DNA of 64,000 nt from Siphonodentalium dalli (GCA_032622095.1 CP136065.1:242339530-242403529); one strand, 5' to 3'; positions 40,201-44,416 are shown, counted from the stretch's first letter. Numbers and translations: made by a program. Notes: a model not told the origin generated them from the letters alone.

Positions 40201-41169
40201 TTTTTCTACCTATTTTATCTGCATACACCTACCATAAACTTGCATTTCGTAGAAATTTAATATTCTGTTCGTGCCCGGTAGATAGATGACGACATATCGC
40301 CCTGCCATCCTGTTCGAACAGCTAATGGAGTATACTAGTGGAGACGGGTTAAGGGCGTCCTGGTGACATAGTGTTGCAGAATTCCAATTTGATTCGAGCG
40401 ACGAGTTCGTGACGTGTAATCGGAAACCATAAGAGCGTATCCGGTCTCCATCTGTGAATAAAATAAATCTCCATTAATATGCAGGTGACTAACGATCAGG
40501 CATACATGTAATAATGATACTATGCAATTCATTATTGAGTATGTCGAAGAGTACCTCGACCATTACATTCCTGTATTGATTCAGACGTATATAATAATAA
40601 TGCTGAACTGGAGAAACTATTCAGCATAAGATTATATGACTATGAACATGTGTTAAAACTTATTACCGGAAGATAGCATTTTTTAATGAAACATAAAATA
40701 AGACGCGCCCCACGTTAAGAATGCATTATATGTTACGTCTTCGATTTTCGGTTTACCGTCCATCTGTTCAGGATATTATTATAGTTTGATTTCTTTCTTT
40801 TCAACTGATATTGAAAAATATCGTACAAATGACGGTCATTCCAAAACCATGCATGACTAATCAAGATAGACTAACTTGAGATCGTGCATGTTATTGAGTA
40901 TATCACATTAAGGTGTAAATTTGTATGCAGTACAAATTATGGTCCGATAGTATTGCTCCATAAAACTATCGCATGCATTTATAGTTGTATCGCAAAATGT
41001 AAGAGCCCTCAACCGCACTCAGTGTGGCAACTGGCAAACTGTTATAAACTGTCTTGTCCTGACTAGTATGACAAGAGCTGATCCACGGGATATCTGAAAA
41101 GCGTTCTAATGTCAGGCTAAACTCTGTCCCCTCTACTTTCTCACTGTCCATCTCATTCTCTCTCTCTTC

Positions 41170-41212
<43 letters not shown>

Positions 41213-41987
41213 CCTGCTATCCCTAACACTATCTTCCAGCTGTGTCCATCCCAACTTAAACTTAGTTACTTCTCCTTTAAAAAATATTATTTCTATTATT
41301 TCCCGTCTGATCGATACCCCTCCCTCACTTATTGAGGAAGGGGCATGTCGCCAAAGAGGAGAAGACTTCATATAAGCCCTCGGGCTTGTTGTCTGATCCT
41401 CATTTCCATACATTATCTCTTATATGTTGTATATTTATGTCATTAGTGTATTATGTGTTATGGTTGGATTTGGAAATAAAAATATGTTTACACTAATGTC
41501 AGGCTATGCTCATCTAAGGATAGAGATATATGTGTTCATAATTAATTTATTTATCGCAGATTATGTTAGTAGCGATCAAGAAAGAGTAGACACACATTTA
41601 TGTCACGAAATACAGCTTCAATTCCGAAGAGCGGTGACATTGATGTGAACAGCTTACTGTTTGATGCATTAAATGCGTGTTAAATGCATCTCACATGGAC
41701 AAAGAACTGGGTGCTGATAGTACTGATGCTGATAGTACTGATGCTGATAGTACTGATGCTGATGTCCTCAGACTTACCACGATTGTAGTATATGATCTGG
41801 CGTATCGGGTACACACTTCCAAGATCTACCCACCACCACTGGTTGTTGTAATCTGCTTTCGTTCGCCAATCAGAATGCACGAGCCCATCCTCCCCTATGA
41901 TGCCATCCACGCCGTTCTCCCCCGGAAAACCAGTAAGTTCGGTCGACATGCGGATAGCCGAGCTCGGCCTTCCAAGGGCTACATTAT
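390..41987 (-). CDS. Receptor-type tyrosine phosphatase with F5/8C and EGF-like ectodomain (gene span, partial at both ends)
   Basis: Seventeen exons were joined by eye: 41778-41987, 40233-40451, 35872-37548, 34044-34137, 27308-27473, 15259-15340, 13591-13670, 13085-13121, 12507-12601, 11991-12116, 11207-11358, 9590-9725, 4726-4875, 2748-2847, 2005-2075, 1176-1310 and 390-518. Each has AG/GT borders, the phases agree at all sixteen junctions, and the 3,659 coding bases contain no stop. Predicted product: secreted-side F5/8 type C domain, about nine EGF-like modules, one membrane segment, then PTP domains D1 (complete, catalytic residues present) and D2 (cut by the window edge). By family knowledge it removes phosphate from tyrosines at the plasma membrane, with the ectodomain sensing ligands. 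The signal-peptide exon and the 3' end were not seen. The family is recognised; no orthologue name can be given. Confidence 0.93.
1176..1310 (-). CDS. RPTP exon: D2 TQTPIPDTIEDFYRLL exon
   Basis: The 135-base exon (phase 0 both sides) between CTATGCAG and GTGAGT encodes SFRDKNGLVMTQTPIPDTIE, DFYRLLHDMECHLVVMM and HTEELDDP. V-T-Q-x-P-x-x-x-T-x-x-D-F-W-R is a conserved PTP stretch. It merges what are two exons in D1 (the micro-exon and the DFWRM exon). Confidence 0.94.
2005..2075 (-). CDS. RPTP exon: D2 YINAVFID segment
   Basis: The 71-base exon lies between TTTTCCAG and GTAAGT. It encodes EKCRPYLSMSGYDGD, then YINAVFID, the D2 counterpart of DYINANHID in D1. Phase 1 in, phase 0 out, agreeing with both neighbours. 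Confidence 0.93.
2748..2847 (-). CDS. RPTP exon: D2 N-terminal segment
   Basis: The 100-base exon after TGTTTTAG encodes LIQTLSRRNVHDDFSAAKL, then NYHKTRNKKILP, ending in phase 1 before GTGAGT. Position and length match the D1 KNRY exon, but the motif is TRNKKILP rather than NKNRYK. Loss of the KNRY tyrosine is typical of non-catalytic D2 domains of receptor PTPs. Confidence 0.9.
3046..3520 (-). pseudogene. Penelope-like element remnant: GIY-YIG endonuclease domain
   Basis: Read on the minus strand this intronic stretch gives CDKSNCQTC, FSCSSRGVVYVIHCDRC, PGTYYVGETG, then a stop, then LRQRMRGHR, LPNHSLNALKFRVLRGGL, RRKAGM and KTGVNIDAGFLSSYV. This is the Cys-rich linker plus GIY-YIG nuclease fold found at the C-terminus of Penelope-like retroelements (VVYVI...YYVGET is the GIY-YIG core). 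It carries an in-frame TAA after GETG and a frame change near 3,470. No reverse transcriptase part was seen. It is a dead 3' fragment. Confidence 0.8.
4236..4500. repeat. MITE-like repeat, 'AATAAGCCC' family, copy 1
   Basis: An AT-rich stretch with inverted ends: GCTTATTTCATAATCATATG at the left, with a diverged complement near 4,465-4,490. Many short words such as AAGCCCATATTGGACTTA recur. A central block with TACGCTCTTTATA and TTTTCACT.TGGCC..GCCAT is shared with 14.5-14.76 kb and 34.74-34.9 kb. No ORF. Confidence 0.5.
4726..4875 (-). CDS. RPTP exon: end of D1 and D1-D2 linker
   Basis: The 150-base exon (50 codons, phase 0 both sides) lies between GATTTCAG and GTGAGT. It reads NQYVLVHEGVLEGL and IAAFRYSVNTFNADF, then NPDTGRSDLKEQMD. 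QY.fvh..l.E is the last helix of a PTP domain. The remainder is the linker and first helix of D2. An internal GTCTGA could be read as an earlier donor, but the GTGAGT at 4725 is stronger and keeps phase. Confidence 0.9.
5841..6240. mobile_element. TTAA MITE with two nested palindromes, copy 1
   Basis: A 400-bp unit begins TTAACCCTTTACCCAACA and ends with its complement. TTAA at each end is the apparent target duplication, as for piggyBac-type elements. Inside are two 69-bp near-perfect palindromes starting GCCAATGCATTCTC. The second is the reverse complement of the first, so the element can fold as a hairpin of hairpins. Other copies lie at 22048-22446 and 53038-53436; this one is in the opposite orientation to both. 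No ORF, so it would be mobilised in trans. Confidence 0.85.
6545..6800 (-). pseudogene. LINE ORF2 C-terminal zinc-finger fragment
   Basis: The minus-strand frame gives VYIETGRWRKRNRKHK, then SSCALCNALLCDEFHFILLC, PQLEQLREKYVP, and LLFELLNSNIPDI. IETGRW followed by C-x2-C...DE.HF...C is the C-terminal zinc-binding tail common in LINE ORF2 proteins. No reverse transcriptase sequence adjoins it. The first part is duplicated at 7851-8040. Confidence 0.65.
6740..6929 (+). repeat. Direct repeat, copy A (190 bp)
   Basis: Starts TTCCGTTTTCTCCATCTACC and ends GGAACTACATAGTG. The same 190 bp recurs at 7851-8040 with only a few differences and no length change. Part of it encodes the end of the LINE fragment on the minus strand. 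Confidence 0.85.
7190..7380. repeat. 62-bp tandem repeat, about three units
   Basis: The phrase AAAGGTCATCGTAG recurs at about 7,230, 7,292 and 7,354 (spacing 61-62), with GATAAATATAGTTAAAGG between. Weaker related units follow at about 7,600 and 7,650. Noncoding. Confidence 0.75.
7851..8040 (+). repeat. Direct repeat, copy B (190 bp)
   Basis: Near-identical to 6740-6929 in the same orientation. The interval between copies holds a 62-bp tandem repeat. The arrangement suggests a local duplication or two insertions of one truncated element. Confidence 0.85.
8340..8890. mobile_element. MITE with about 50-bp inverted ends
   Basis: The left end has CCAAGTGGTCCTGCTAA, then CTATGATG. The right end has CATCATAACACATTAGCAGG, then ACCACTTGACC, the reverse complement apart from scattered changes. 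A second inverted block follows inside. The interior is AT-rich without a transposase ORF. Confidence 0.7.
8968..9487. mobile_element. 'GGGCGGCGTT' TTAA-type MITE, copy A
   Basis: Left end ATACGGGCGGCGTTGG, right end AACGCCGCCCGTGCCTTTAA, about 520 bp. Internal words such as ATAAAGAGCGT and GATCCGGATATGG are shared with copies at 21290-21812, 22663-23002 (internally deleted) and 23968-24438. The outer TTAA is decayed on the left here. No ORF. Confidence 0.75.
9590..9725 (-). CDS. RPTP exon: D1 P-loop (SAGIGRTG) and Q-loop region
   Basis: The 136-base exon completes HCSAGIGRTGTY, an intact C-x5-R-T P-loop with the catalytic Arg. It continues through AIDYLIEEGK, VDVRECAVRLREQR and NMIQMP before GTGAGT. 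RxxRxxMIQ carries the Q-loop glutamine. D1 therefore looks catalytically competent. The intron upstream (higher coordinates) contains three decayed partial copies of this exon's start. Confidence 0.95.
9769..10262 (-). pseudogene. Three decayed partial copies of the RPTP active-site exon
   Basis: In the intron next to the P-loop exon (9590-9725), its acceptor plus first 40 or so bases recur at about 9769-9815, 10085-10135 and 10168-10215. On the minus strand they read GAGFGQTGTY (Arg replaced by Gln, acceptor AG lost), RAGI-stop (acceptor kept, premature stop), and SAGVERTGK (acceptor kept, frame open about 20 codons, no donor). Shared flanks (CTGAACTTTCTCTT, GATTGAATATCGTCACT) show an 80-84 bp duplication followed by a larger one of about 380 bp. 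None can replace the real exon. Confidence 0.8.
9953..9998. repeat. Short hairpin in intron
   Basis: CAGTTTTGAATTCGC and GCGAATTCAAAACTG form a 15-bp perfect stem around GCAGCAGGGTGT. It lies between the two larger duplicated blocks of active-site exon fragments. Confidence 0.7.
11137..11199 (-). pseudogene. Decayed copy of the end of the catalytic-cysteine exon
   Basis: Starting just past the donor of exon 11207-11358, the minus strand reads VRPMKSGDGPFVVHC and then AG/GTGATT. The real exon ends VRQMSSGGGPFVVHC and AG/GTGAGT. About 60 bases are tandemly duplicated, with the catalytic Cys codon kept and the donor weakened. No acceptor or upstream exon part is present, so it is most likely silent. 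Confidence 0.82.
11207..11358 (-). CDS. RPTP exon: D1 WPD loop and catalytic cysteine
   Basis: The 152-base exon encodes RRKRMTQFHFTSWPDKDVP, then GPFVVHC plus two bases. SWPDKDVP is the WPD loop carrying the general acid Asp. VVHC ends with the nucleophilic Cys, whose loop continues in the next exon. The donor is AG/GTGAGT, phase 2. A decayed copy of its 3' third lies just downstream at 11137-11199. Confidence 0.95.
11991..12116 (-). CDS. RPTP exon: D1 KCLRYWP exon
   Basis: The 126-base exon (42 codons, phase 0 both sides) follows CTTTGTAG and ends before GTGAGA. It reads TKCLRYWPINQQEPVIYGDI, then FDIRHLEITK. KC..YWP is the conserved strand after the DFWRM helix. The remainder is the beta-strand region leading to the WPD exon. 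Confidence 0.93.
12507..12601 (-). CDS. RPTP exon: D1 DFWRMLW exon
   Basis: The 95-base exon lies between CCTTGCAG and GTAAGT. It encodes GVTENNRLDFWRMLWQV, then NPRAIVMVTKIQEDV. The DFWRM.W and I-V-M-V-T-K signatures are diagnostic of PTP domains. The usual Pro after SQG is replaced by Val. Phase 1 in, phase 0 out. Confidence 0.94.
13085..13121 (-). CDS. RPTP exon: D1 micro-exon (GYKRQKEYIASQG)
   Basis: A 37-base micro-exon between TTTCAG and GTATGC. It encodes GYKRQKEYIASQ plus the first base of the next Gly. This is the IDGY....yIAsQG strand of PTP domains and bridges the 80-base and 95-base exons in phase (0 in, 1 out). Confidence 0.92.
13591..13670 (-). CDS. RPTP exon: D1 DYINANHID exon
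   Basis: The 80-base exon between a TTCCAG acceptor and a GTGAGT donor encodes DHSRVILEVN, then GEVDYINANHID. This is the conserved DYINA-N-xID segment of PTP domains, following the KNRY loop. Entry in phase 1 and exit in phase 0 agree with both neighbours. Confidence 0.94.
14333..14440. repeat. Imperfect inverted repeat
   Basis: GATACGACAACATGCT near the left pairs with AGCATGTTGTCGTGTATG near 14,415-14,432, enclosing AACCTCGAGATTAACGAG. A small hairpin element without coding potential. Confidence 0.5.
14520..14765. repeat. MITE-like repeat, 'AATAAGCCC' family, copy 2
   Basis: It contains GGGCTTATTTCA near its left side, TTTTCACTGCGGCCTACGCC in the middle, and TAGGTCCAATATGGACATA near the right, matching copies at 4.24-4.5 kb and 34.74-34.9 kb. 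Noncoding, inside the 13.67-15.26 kb intron. Confidence 0.5.
15042..15194. repeat. Long hairpin, about 70-bp arms
   Basis: The left arm starts AATATCCACACTTTTTCAGT and the right arm ends ACTGAAAAAGTGTGGATAT. The loop is near GGCTAAGCC. Arms are nearly perfect. It lies about 65 bp past the 3' end of the RPTP KNRY exon, so hairpin formation in the pre-mRNA next to that donor is possible (inference). Confidence 0.85.
15259..15340 (-). CDS. RPTP exon: D1 KNRY-loop exon
   Basis: The 82-base exon follows a TTTACAG acceptor and precedes GCAT/GTACGT. It reads SLAQNLVMPTTAAKKN, then NKNRYKGIYA. The NKNRY motif is the substrate phosphotyrosine-recognition loop region of PTP domains. It starts in phase 0 after FDHEYK and ends in phase 1, so the next exon completes YDHSRV. 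It lies within a longer open frame read in a different register, which hides it. Confidence 0.92.
15494..15805. repeat. Inverted repeat with about 55-bp arms
   Basis: CTGAAGGGTCACTCTCACC followed by AAAGTGCCGAAGGGTACACA (15,500-15,550) recurs inverted at about 15,745-15,800 with several changes. A long open frame crosses the left arm on the minus strand but has no recognisable domain. Confidence 0.6.
16878..21207. mobile_element. 4.33-kb foldback element with minisatellite core
   Basis: It begins TAGTCTGGTCGATAAA and ends TTTATCGACCAGACTA, flanked by TAG on both sides (16875-16877, 21208-21210). The copy-2 empty site has a single TAG. Arms of about 1.28 kb (16878 to about 18155, and about 19920-21207) are diverged reverse complements. 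They are rich in AAGATGG/CCGCCA words. The core is a roughly 42-bp minisatellite. No transposase frame was seen, so it is non-autonomous. A diverged relative lies at 28.68-30.44 kb. Confidence 0.85.
18165..19785. repeat. Minisatellite, about 42-bp period, core of the foldback
   Basis: Diverged units built on GTGTATATGTATAC, GGAGTGACTGTATGGTCATG and GGTG repeat every 41-46 bases (for example near 18,500, 18,541, 18,582, 18,625 and 18,671). The minus strand gives long open frames rich in His, Tyr, Thr and Ile only because the unit lacks stops. I do not treat these as genes. Confidence 0.8.
21290..21812. mobile_element. 'GGGCGGCGTT' TTAA-type MITE, copy B
   Basis: Bounded by TTAA at 21290-21293 and 21809-21812, with ends AAGATACGGGCGGCGTT and AACGCCGTCCGTGCCTT. 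Same family as copy A. The left flank (TTCGTGAAAACACATCCATG) is the same as that of copy C at 22.66 kb. Confidence 0.82.
22048..22446. mobile_element. TTAA MITE with two nested palindromes, copy 2
   Basis: Same family as 5841-6240 (399 bp, TTAA at both ends, same two palindromes). Its insertion point is shown by a paralogous empty site near 16,735-16,740, where the same flanks are joined without the element. Confidence 0.88.
22663..23002. mobile_element. 'GGGCGGCGTT' TTAA-type MITE, copy C (inverted, internally deleted)
   Basis: Begins TTAAAGGCATTCGTTGCAG and ends CATCCCGTATCTTTAA. It runs opposite to copy B and lacks about 190 bp of the middle. Yet the left flank is the same sequence that flanks copy B. 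Confidence 0.75.
23968..24438. mobile_element. 'GGGCGGCGTT' TTAA-type MITE, copy D (inverted)
   Basis: Opposite orientation to copies A and B; the right end reads AACGCCGTCCGTATCATTAA. The middle words (ATAAACGCTCTTTATTATTT, CATATCCGGATC) are present, so it is nearly full length with a decayed left end. Confidence 0.7.
25249..25279. repeat. (TA)n microsatellite
   Basis: About fifteen TA dinucleotides in the long intron between the juxtamembrane and KNRY exons. Confidence 0.95.
26113..26462. mobile_element. TTAA MITE, 'TTAACCCTTTGG' ends
   Basis: Starts TTAACCCTTTGGTAAG and ends TATCCAAAGGGTTAA, giving an inverted end of about 13 bp with terminal TTAA. 350 bp, no ORF. The ends resemble those of the nested-palindrome MITE (TTAACCCTTTACC), so the same transposase family could serve both. 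Confidence 0.7.
27308..27473 (-). CDS. RPTP exon: juxtamembrane region and start of PTP domain D1
   Basis: It reads TIELPPIVQKK, VYDNVGAANN, VPIDELWEYIKRRK and FDHEYK up to a GTATGG donor. The tail matches the first helix of receptor PTP domains (F..EY). The upstream border is less certain. The acceptor at 27474 (CCCCAG) fits the phase-2 end of the membrane exon. A more pyrimidine-rich TTTTAG 24 bases upstream does not fit phase unless another small exon exists in the 6.6-kb intron. The VYDNV stretch is a plausible phosphotyrosine docking site (inference). Confidence 0.87.
27601..28055. mobile_element. Hairpin-plus-inverted-repeat element
   Basis: A long hairpin (27601-27757, arms about 70 bp, loop near GCTGCCGCAGGC) is followed at once by TATGTTTATTATATGACCAA (27761-27780). 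A partial complement, TCATATAATAAAAATG, lies at about 28,037-28,052. Noncoding. It lies just upstream (in the direction of transcription) of the juxtamembrane exon. Confidence 0.65.
28491..28675. repeat. 21-bp minisatellite, nearly nine units
   Basis: Units of CTCGGCTGATAACCCACTAAA and two variants repeat every 21 bases in an A-B-C order of 63 bp. Related units recur at 30,438-30,491, so the array flanks both ends of the interval holding the diverged foldback and LINE. The period is a multiple of three and the minus strand lacks stops, giving a spurious repetitive frame. Confidence 0.9.
28676..30437. mobile_element. Diverged relative of the foldback, interrupted by a LINE
   Basis: The left side starts TAGTTTGGTCG and has ATTCAAAATCCGCTAAAATC, then CAAGATGGCGCCCAATATGG. 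The right side has AAAAGCGGATTTTAGCGGAT and TTTGGATATGTTGTACACGA. These match the outer arm ends of the 4.33-kb foldback in the same inverted arrangement. Most of the interior is a LINE. Confidence 0.6.
28988..30100 (+). pseudogene. 5'-truncated CR1/L2-like LINE
   Basis: It starts inside the reverse transcriptase with VPQG, stop, VLGPVLYSAYTQPLGSII. It continues with YHMYADDTQMF (the catalytic YADD box), LHINENKTELVF, GVILDKGLSM, stop, LDYCNALFAGLP, LQRIINISARNAL, LHYLPIEARIDYK, YSPPRELRS and APSIWNGL. This C-terminal order is typical of CR1/L2 elements. Two in-frame stops (TAA for a serine codon, TGA for CGA) disable it. It ends in an AAAGCGCTATATAAATG tail with TTATTATTAT, as in many L2/CR1 3' ends. 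Confidence 0.88.
30541..30681 (+). pseudogene. Inverted copy of part of the RPTP EGF exon
   Basis: It reads CTLCQSGLYSSDKKHCSNYC, then SDRHCATGSSCPVDGVC and TCEAGYY on the plus strand. This is the same 138 or so bases as minus-strand 36,600-36,740 of the EGF exon with about five changes. It begins at GAGAGTGCACC and ends at GGATACTAT, with no splice site or intron boundary of the parent included. It lies in the intron after the transmembrane exon, opposite to the gene. Confidence 0.88.
31200..31682. mobile_element. Hairpin-bearing repeat
   Basis: Hairpin 31519-31682 has nearly perfect 75-bp arms (left arm starts ATAAGGATTAACTGTCATG) with a loop of about 8 bases. The sequence to its left contains GCATTCTGATTGGTCGGC and may belong to the same element in the opposite orientation to those at 27.6 and 34.3 kb. 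I could not find a clear inverted terminal pair. Confidence 0.5.
31683..34043 (-). other. Intron without recognised genes
   Basis: Apart from the direct repeat at 33.4 kb, nothing could be assigned. Several open frames of 60-100 codons overlap on both strands and look random. Confidence 0.6.
33398..33632 (+). repeat. Direct repeat, copy A (about 235 bp, diverged)
   Basis: Shares CAACCGAGTCAA, GCGACGTCATGTG, CGTAATTTCGACCAACCA and CGTCCTG with 34903-35136 in the same order, at roughly 75-80 percent identity by eye. Noncoding. Confidence 0.7.
34044..34137 (-). CDS. RPTP exon: transmembrane segment
   Basis: The 94-base exon is preceded by TTTTTCAG and followed by GTGAGT. It encodes TDNTAAIVGAIVAVVAV, then VCVLVVVFFVTR: about 23 uninterrupted hydrophobic residues ending in basic residues, a standard single-pass membrane span with a stop-transfer end. 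It enters in phase 1 from the EGF exon and leaves in phase 2. It was too short to appear as an ORF and was found by searching for the membrane exon between ectodomain and phosphatase. Confidence 0.9.
34304..34640. mobile_element. Hairpin-plus-inverted-repeat element
   Basis: A hairpin with about 72-bp arms (34304-34456) is followed by TTTTATCACATGATCAAAT (34455-34473). The near complement AAATTATGTGATAAAAT is at 34620-34636. No ORF. It lies upstream (in the direction of transcription) of the transmembrane exon. Confidence 0.7.
34735..34890. repeat. MITE-like repeat, 'AATAAGCCC' family, copy 3 (interrupted)
   Basis: TACGCTCTTTAAAGTGAG, TTTTCACTGTGGCTCGCCCC and AGTCCAATATCGGTTTATTT match the family. 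An AATAAGCACGTTATCGGC segment near 34,200 may be its left end. The hairpin element at 34.3-34.64 kb would then be nested inside it. Confidence 0.4.
34903..35136 (+). repeat. Direct repeat, copy B (about 235 bp, diverged)
   Basis: The second member of the pair with 33398-33632. The two lie on either side of the transmembrane exon, so unequal exchange between them would remove that exon. Confidence 0.7.
35872..37548 (-). CDS. RPTP exon: EGF-like / MEGF-type cysteine-rich repeats
   Basis: A single 1,677-base exon (558 codons, phase 1 at both sides) encodes a cysteine-rich ectodomain. Repeating G-[WFYRS]-x-G-x-x-C turns can be read in order: GWHGQDC, GWFGNDC, GSYGRDC, GRYGVDC, GFYGKEC, GRFGDFC, NYYGNQC, GYYGDAC and GWQGDLC. 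The first half is built of a higher-order repeat with blocks like DRxC.xGS.C..DG.C..GCQDG, which suggests internal duplication. The modules resemble those of MEGF10/scavenger-receptor-like proteins. It ends TEA plus one base and joins the transmembrane exon in phase. A fragment of it is copied inverted at about 30.54 kb. Confidence 0.93.
37906..38417. mobile_element. TA-flanked MITE with 38-bp inverted ends and short GCGC repeats
   Basis: TA flanks an element starting CAGTACCAGTCAAAACAAG and ending CTTCTGACTGGTATTG. The inverted ends run about 38 bp and include GTGGTATATT. The TA duplication suggests mobilisation by a Tc1/mariner-type transposase. The interior repeats GCGCTCAATATCGCAATA-like words many times in both orientations. 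Confidence 0.75.
40233..40451 (-). CDS. RPTP exon: second half of F5/8 type C domain
   Basis: The 219-base exon lies between a TTCACAG acceptor and a TATG/GTAGGT donor. Joined to the previous exon it reads YYNRDGDRIRSYGFRLHVT, then TLCHQD, SISC, GRYVVIYLPG and FYEMQVY. The 'R..GF.l.VTN.S', the cysteine pair and 'GRYVVIY....L...E.QVY' are the usual C-terminal strands of the F5/8C fold, so the domain is complete across the two exons. The last base (phase 1) joins directly to the EGF exon, giving QVYVCNAGYYG, as in related bivalve receptors. Confidence 0.9.
41157..41210. repeat. (CT)n microsatellite
   Basis: A CT/CTCC run about 50 bases long in the intron between the two F5/8C exons. The open frames across it are artefacts (Arg-Glu repeats on the minus strand). 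Confidence 0.95.
41715..41765. repeat. 15-bp tandem repeat beside a splice donor
   Basis: TACTGATGCTGATAG repeats about three and a half times, ending some 12 bases inside the intron after the donor of the first F5/8C exon. On the minus strand it reads through in frame from the exon as Ile-Ser repeats. Confidence 0.9.
41778..41987 (-). CDS. RPTP exon: first half of F5/8 type C (fucolectin-like) domain
   Basis: The 210-base exon starts after a TTTCAG acceptor and ends before GTAAGT, phase 1 at both sides. It reads NVALGRPSSAIRMS early, then VDGIIGEDG, and WWWVDLGSVYPI near the end. The N-V-A-L-G start, the V-D-G turn and the WW-x-VDLG strand are hallmarks of the galactose-binding-like F5/8C/fucolectin fold. 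It splices in phase to the second half at 40233-40451. It is the most upstream exon found, so a signal-peptide exon is expected at higher coordinates. The intron just past its donor carries a 15-bp tandem repeat. Confidence 0.9.
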
Positions 41988-44144
41988 CTGAAACGATACA
42001 TGTTTAAGGTGAGGCAGGATTATATATTTCACTCTATCTCCACCCAATATCAAATTTAAATGTGTCATTCGACAATGGTTTGTGTTAAAAAGTGTCGAAA
42101 AAAAAAAAAGTAGTGAAAAAAAGTGTCGAAAAGCGATGGTCTGTTGTTTAAACACTCCATCACCAGGTACATAACTGACGACCATTCCAGTGAAATTTAG
42201 CATTTTAATTCAGACTTACACCTACACTTACATTCTACAACTGCTTACTCATGTACATAACTATACATTTCAAAATTAACCCTTTCGAAAACTCGCGGCC
42301 TATGCTTACGTTCCTAATTTCAAAATTTGTAGCACCTAACTGTATACCACGCTCCCATCTTTTACTGAAACTACCGGTATGGGACAATCATGAAACTAAA
42401 GAATATTTTAATACTCTACGTATAACTAGTTCATTTATGATAGTGCGTGATTCTACGATACTGGTACGCATACTCTGTCATAGGTATACCTATATTTTCC
42501 AAATTTCAAAACACCAGGCATACCTCTATTATGCTCCTGTTTTTAATTTTACTGACTATGGAATTGTCCAAGTGGCGCTTCGGAATGTGTACCTAGATAA
42601 TGATCACCTTTGTCCATGTTACCGAAGACAGGTTTCCCCTTGTATTCTGTGGTGTTCCCAGCCCCCCCCCCGGATCTCTATATTTTACAACATATCTACG
42701 TACAAGCACTTCATACACATTACATTTATCTACGGACACAGGAAGTTAATGACTGATTGGTTTATTGGGTAATTATGATCCAGATTTCTAGTCCCAAGCC
42801 ATATACCAACTCTTACATTCCAGCCAAAAGAGTGCCCAAATCTAAGCACCCTGTCCTAAATTCCAAACCACCCAACTAGACAGTGTCTGCCCCAAAATGT
42901 ATAACAAGCTATAATAGTACATCTCGATTATATCAAACCTCGCTCAGTGGCGTAAATTAAGCAGCCGATTGGAGATCGATTATGTGATTAGCGTTTATAT
43001 TAGCGAGCCTTTCATAAAATGATGATCGTGGCCGGAATACAACGGTATTCTTAATCGACGCTATATTTTCCTCCGTTCTAATGGTTCGGTGGTTATACAG
43101 ACAATGTGCTTCACATACCGCAATTCAAATAAGGAAAATCACTAGGTTGAAATTAGCGGAATCGTTCAGGTCCACGATAATAAGTTTGGCGCATGGAATA
43201 ACACAAAGAATGTCGTTATCAAGAGGGTCCATGTTGTGGTGTACTCACTAGAGTAGAGTATCAAGTTACTGGGACTTACATCCCCGCTCCATTGAGCTGA
43301 TTATTTTTCAAATGGTAAATGGGTGTTTGGTTGGGAGATGTCTAACAATCAACATGTTAGAAATTACACACGCAAATTATGTAAATATTTTCAAACAAGT
43401 AATTAATGTTAAATTTGTTCTATTGAAGTTGTACAATTCCGACTCCATGGGAACTTCCTGAACATGGAAATTAGGGGTTTTGTTCTATGGATGGTAAATT
43501 GCTAGTTCAATATTTCAACTATTTAATTCATTTTTCTAATTTCAATTCAATACTCCAATTTAAACAATAATGTAAAATCTATTTTTTGTTTGATATAACT
43601 CAATATTTTAAGTTTGATAATTATTATGAATTCCAATTGTCCATTTCATTTATAAACCAGGAAATTAAGTTTAATTTCCGAATTTATTCGCATATACTTG
43701 TATTTTACTCTTTATATTAATTTTGATCTTTCAATTTTATTCTTGTCTTTCAGACCAACACTTGCACATTTTCCTACTTTTGGTCAACATTTTGGACTGA
43801 AATGGCCATCAGTTGGAAATTTTCCAACCTTAGAGGGGTGTCAGATTCGAAAATTCAAACATTTGGAAAGCTTGAAGCCATACAGTCTAGATTCTAGGAT
43901 TTTGCAATGTTCATGTTCAGAATAAAGTTTATCATATAGGGCCGAACCATGGTCCCGCGGATTTTGTCTGTCACCTACTGATCTATTCAAGTTGGTAAAA
44001 CTCAGAGCCCAAGGGGGAGGGGGTACAAAAGGCATTACGCAAACTTGTGAGATTGGTCTGGTTTAAGGGAGTTGGGTGCAGTTGGTAATTCAAGGGACAC
44101 CCCCACCAACCAATGGAGACCCACTAGCCACGTTAGTTGTATAG
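41988..44144. other. Region upstream of the first exon found
   Basis: No signal-peptide exon could be identified here on the minus strand. It contains short A-rich runs near 42,100 and poly-C near 42,662. A 173-codon open frame at 42251-42772 (plus) has no domain and unremarkable composition. The missing 5' exon and promoter may lie beyond the recombinase/LINE block. Confidence 0.6.
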
Positions 44145-44242
44145 GTTATTACCCGCTTGGGTGTCTGTACAAGGAATATAGACCAAGGCAGCGGAGCTGC
44201 CGAGGTCTATATTCCTTGTACAGACACCCAAGCGGGTAATAA
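44145..44242. repeat. Perfect hairpin next to the recombinase element
   Basis: Arms of 40 bp starting GTTATTACCCGCTTGGGTGT are exact complements. The 18-base centre contains GGCAGC and GCTGCC and is itself palindromic. It abuts the left member of the inverted repeat bounding the recombinase/LINE block. Perfect arms suggest recent origin or active maintenance. Confidence 0.95.
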
Positions 44243-44416
44243 CATATTTATGAACTGATTCGCACCCCGAGGAACAGATTGTCATTGAAAATATCAATTA
44301 CGTATGATAACCTATCAGATCAATCACATGTGAGCAGAGTTAATTTAGCACCGACATATTCACTATATACTCGACCGTGAGTACTCAATTTGAAAGAAAC
44401 TCATTCTATTGACCCA

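Larger units (their letters stand above)
38418..41777 (-). other. Introns around the second F5/8C exon
   Basis: Outside exon 40233-40451 and the CT run the sequence is AT-rich and unassigned. A T/C-rich stretch at 41,220-41,400 may be a retroelement 3' fragment, but I could not support that. Confidence 0.6.

Noticed and set aside
40966-41229. Open frame with Arg-Glu repeats
   Set aside because: It is the CT microsatellite read on the minus strand.
42251-42772. 173-codon plus-strand open frame
   Set aside because: No recognisable domain or splice context; composition looks like AT-rich noncoding sequence.
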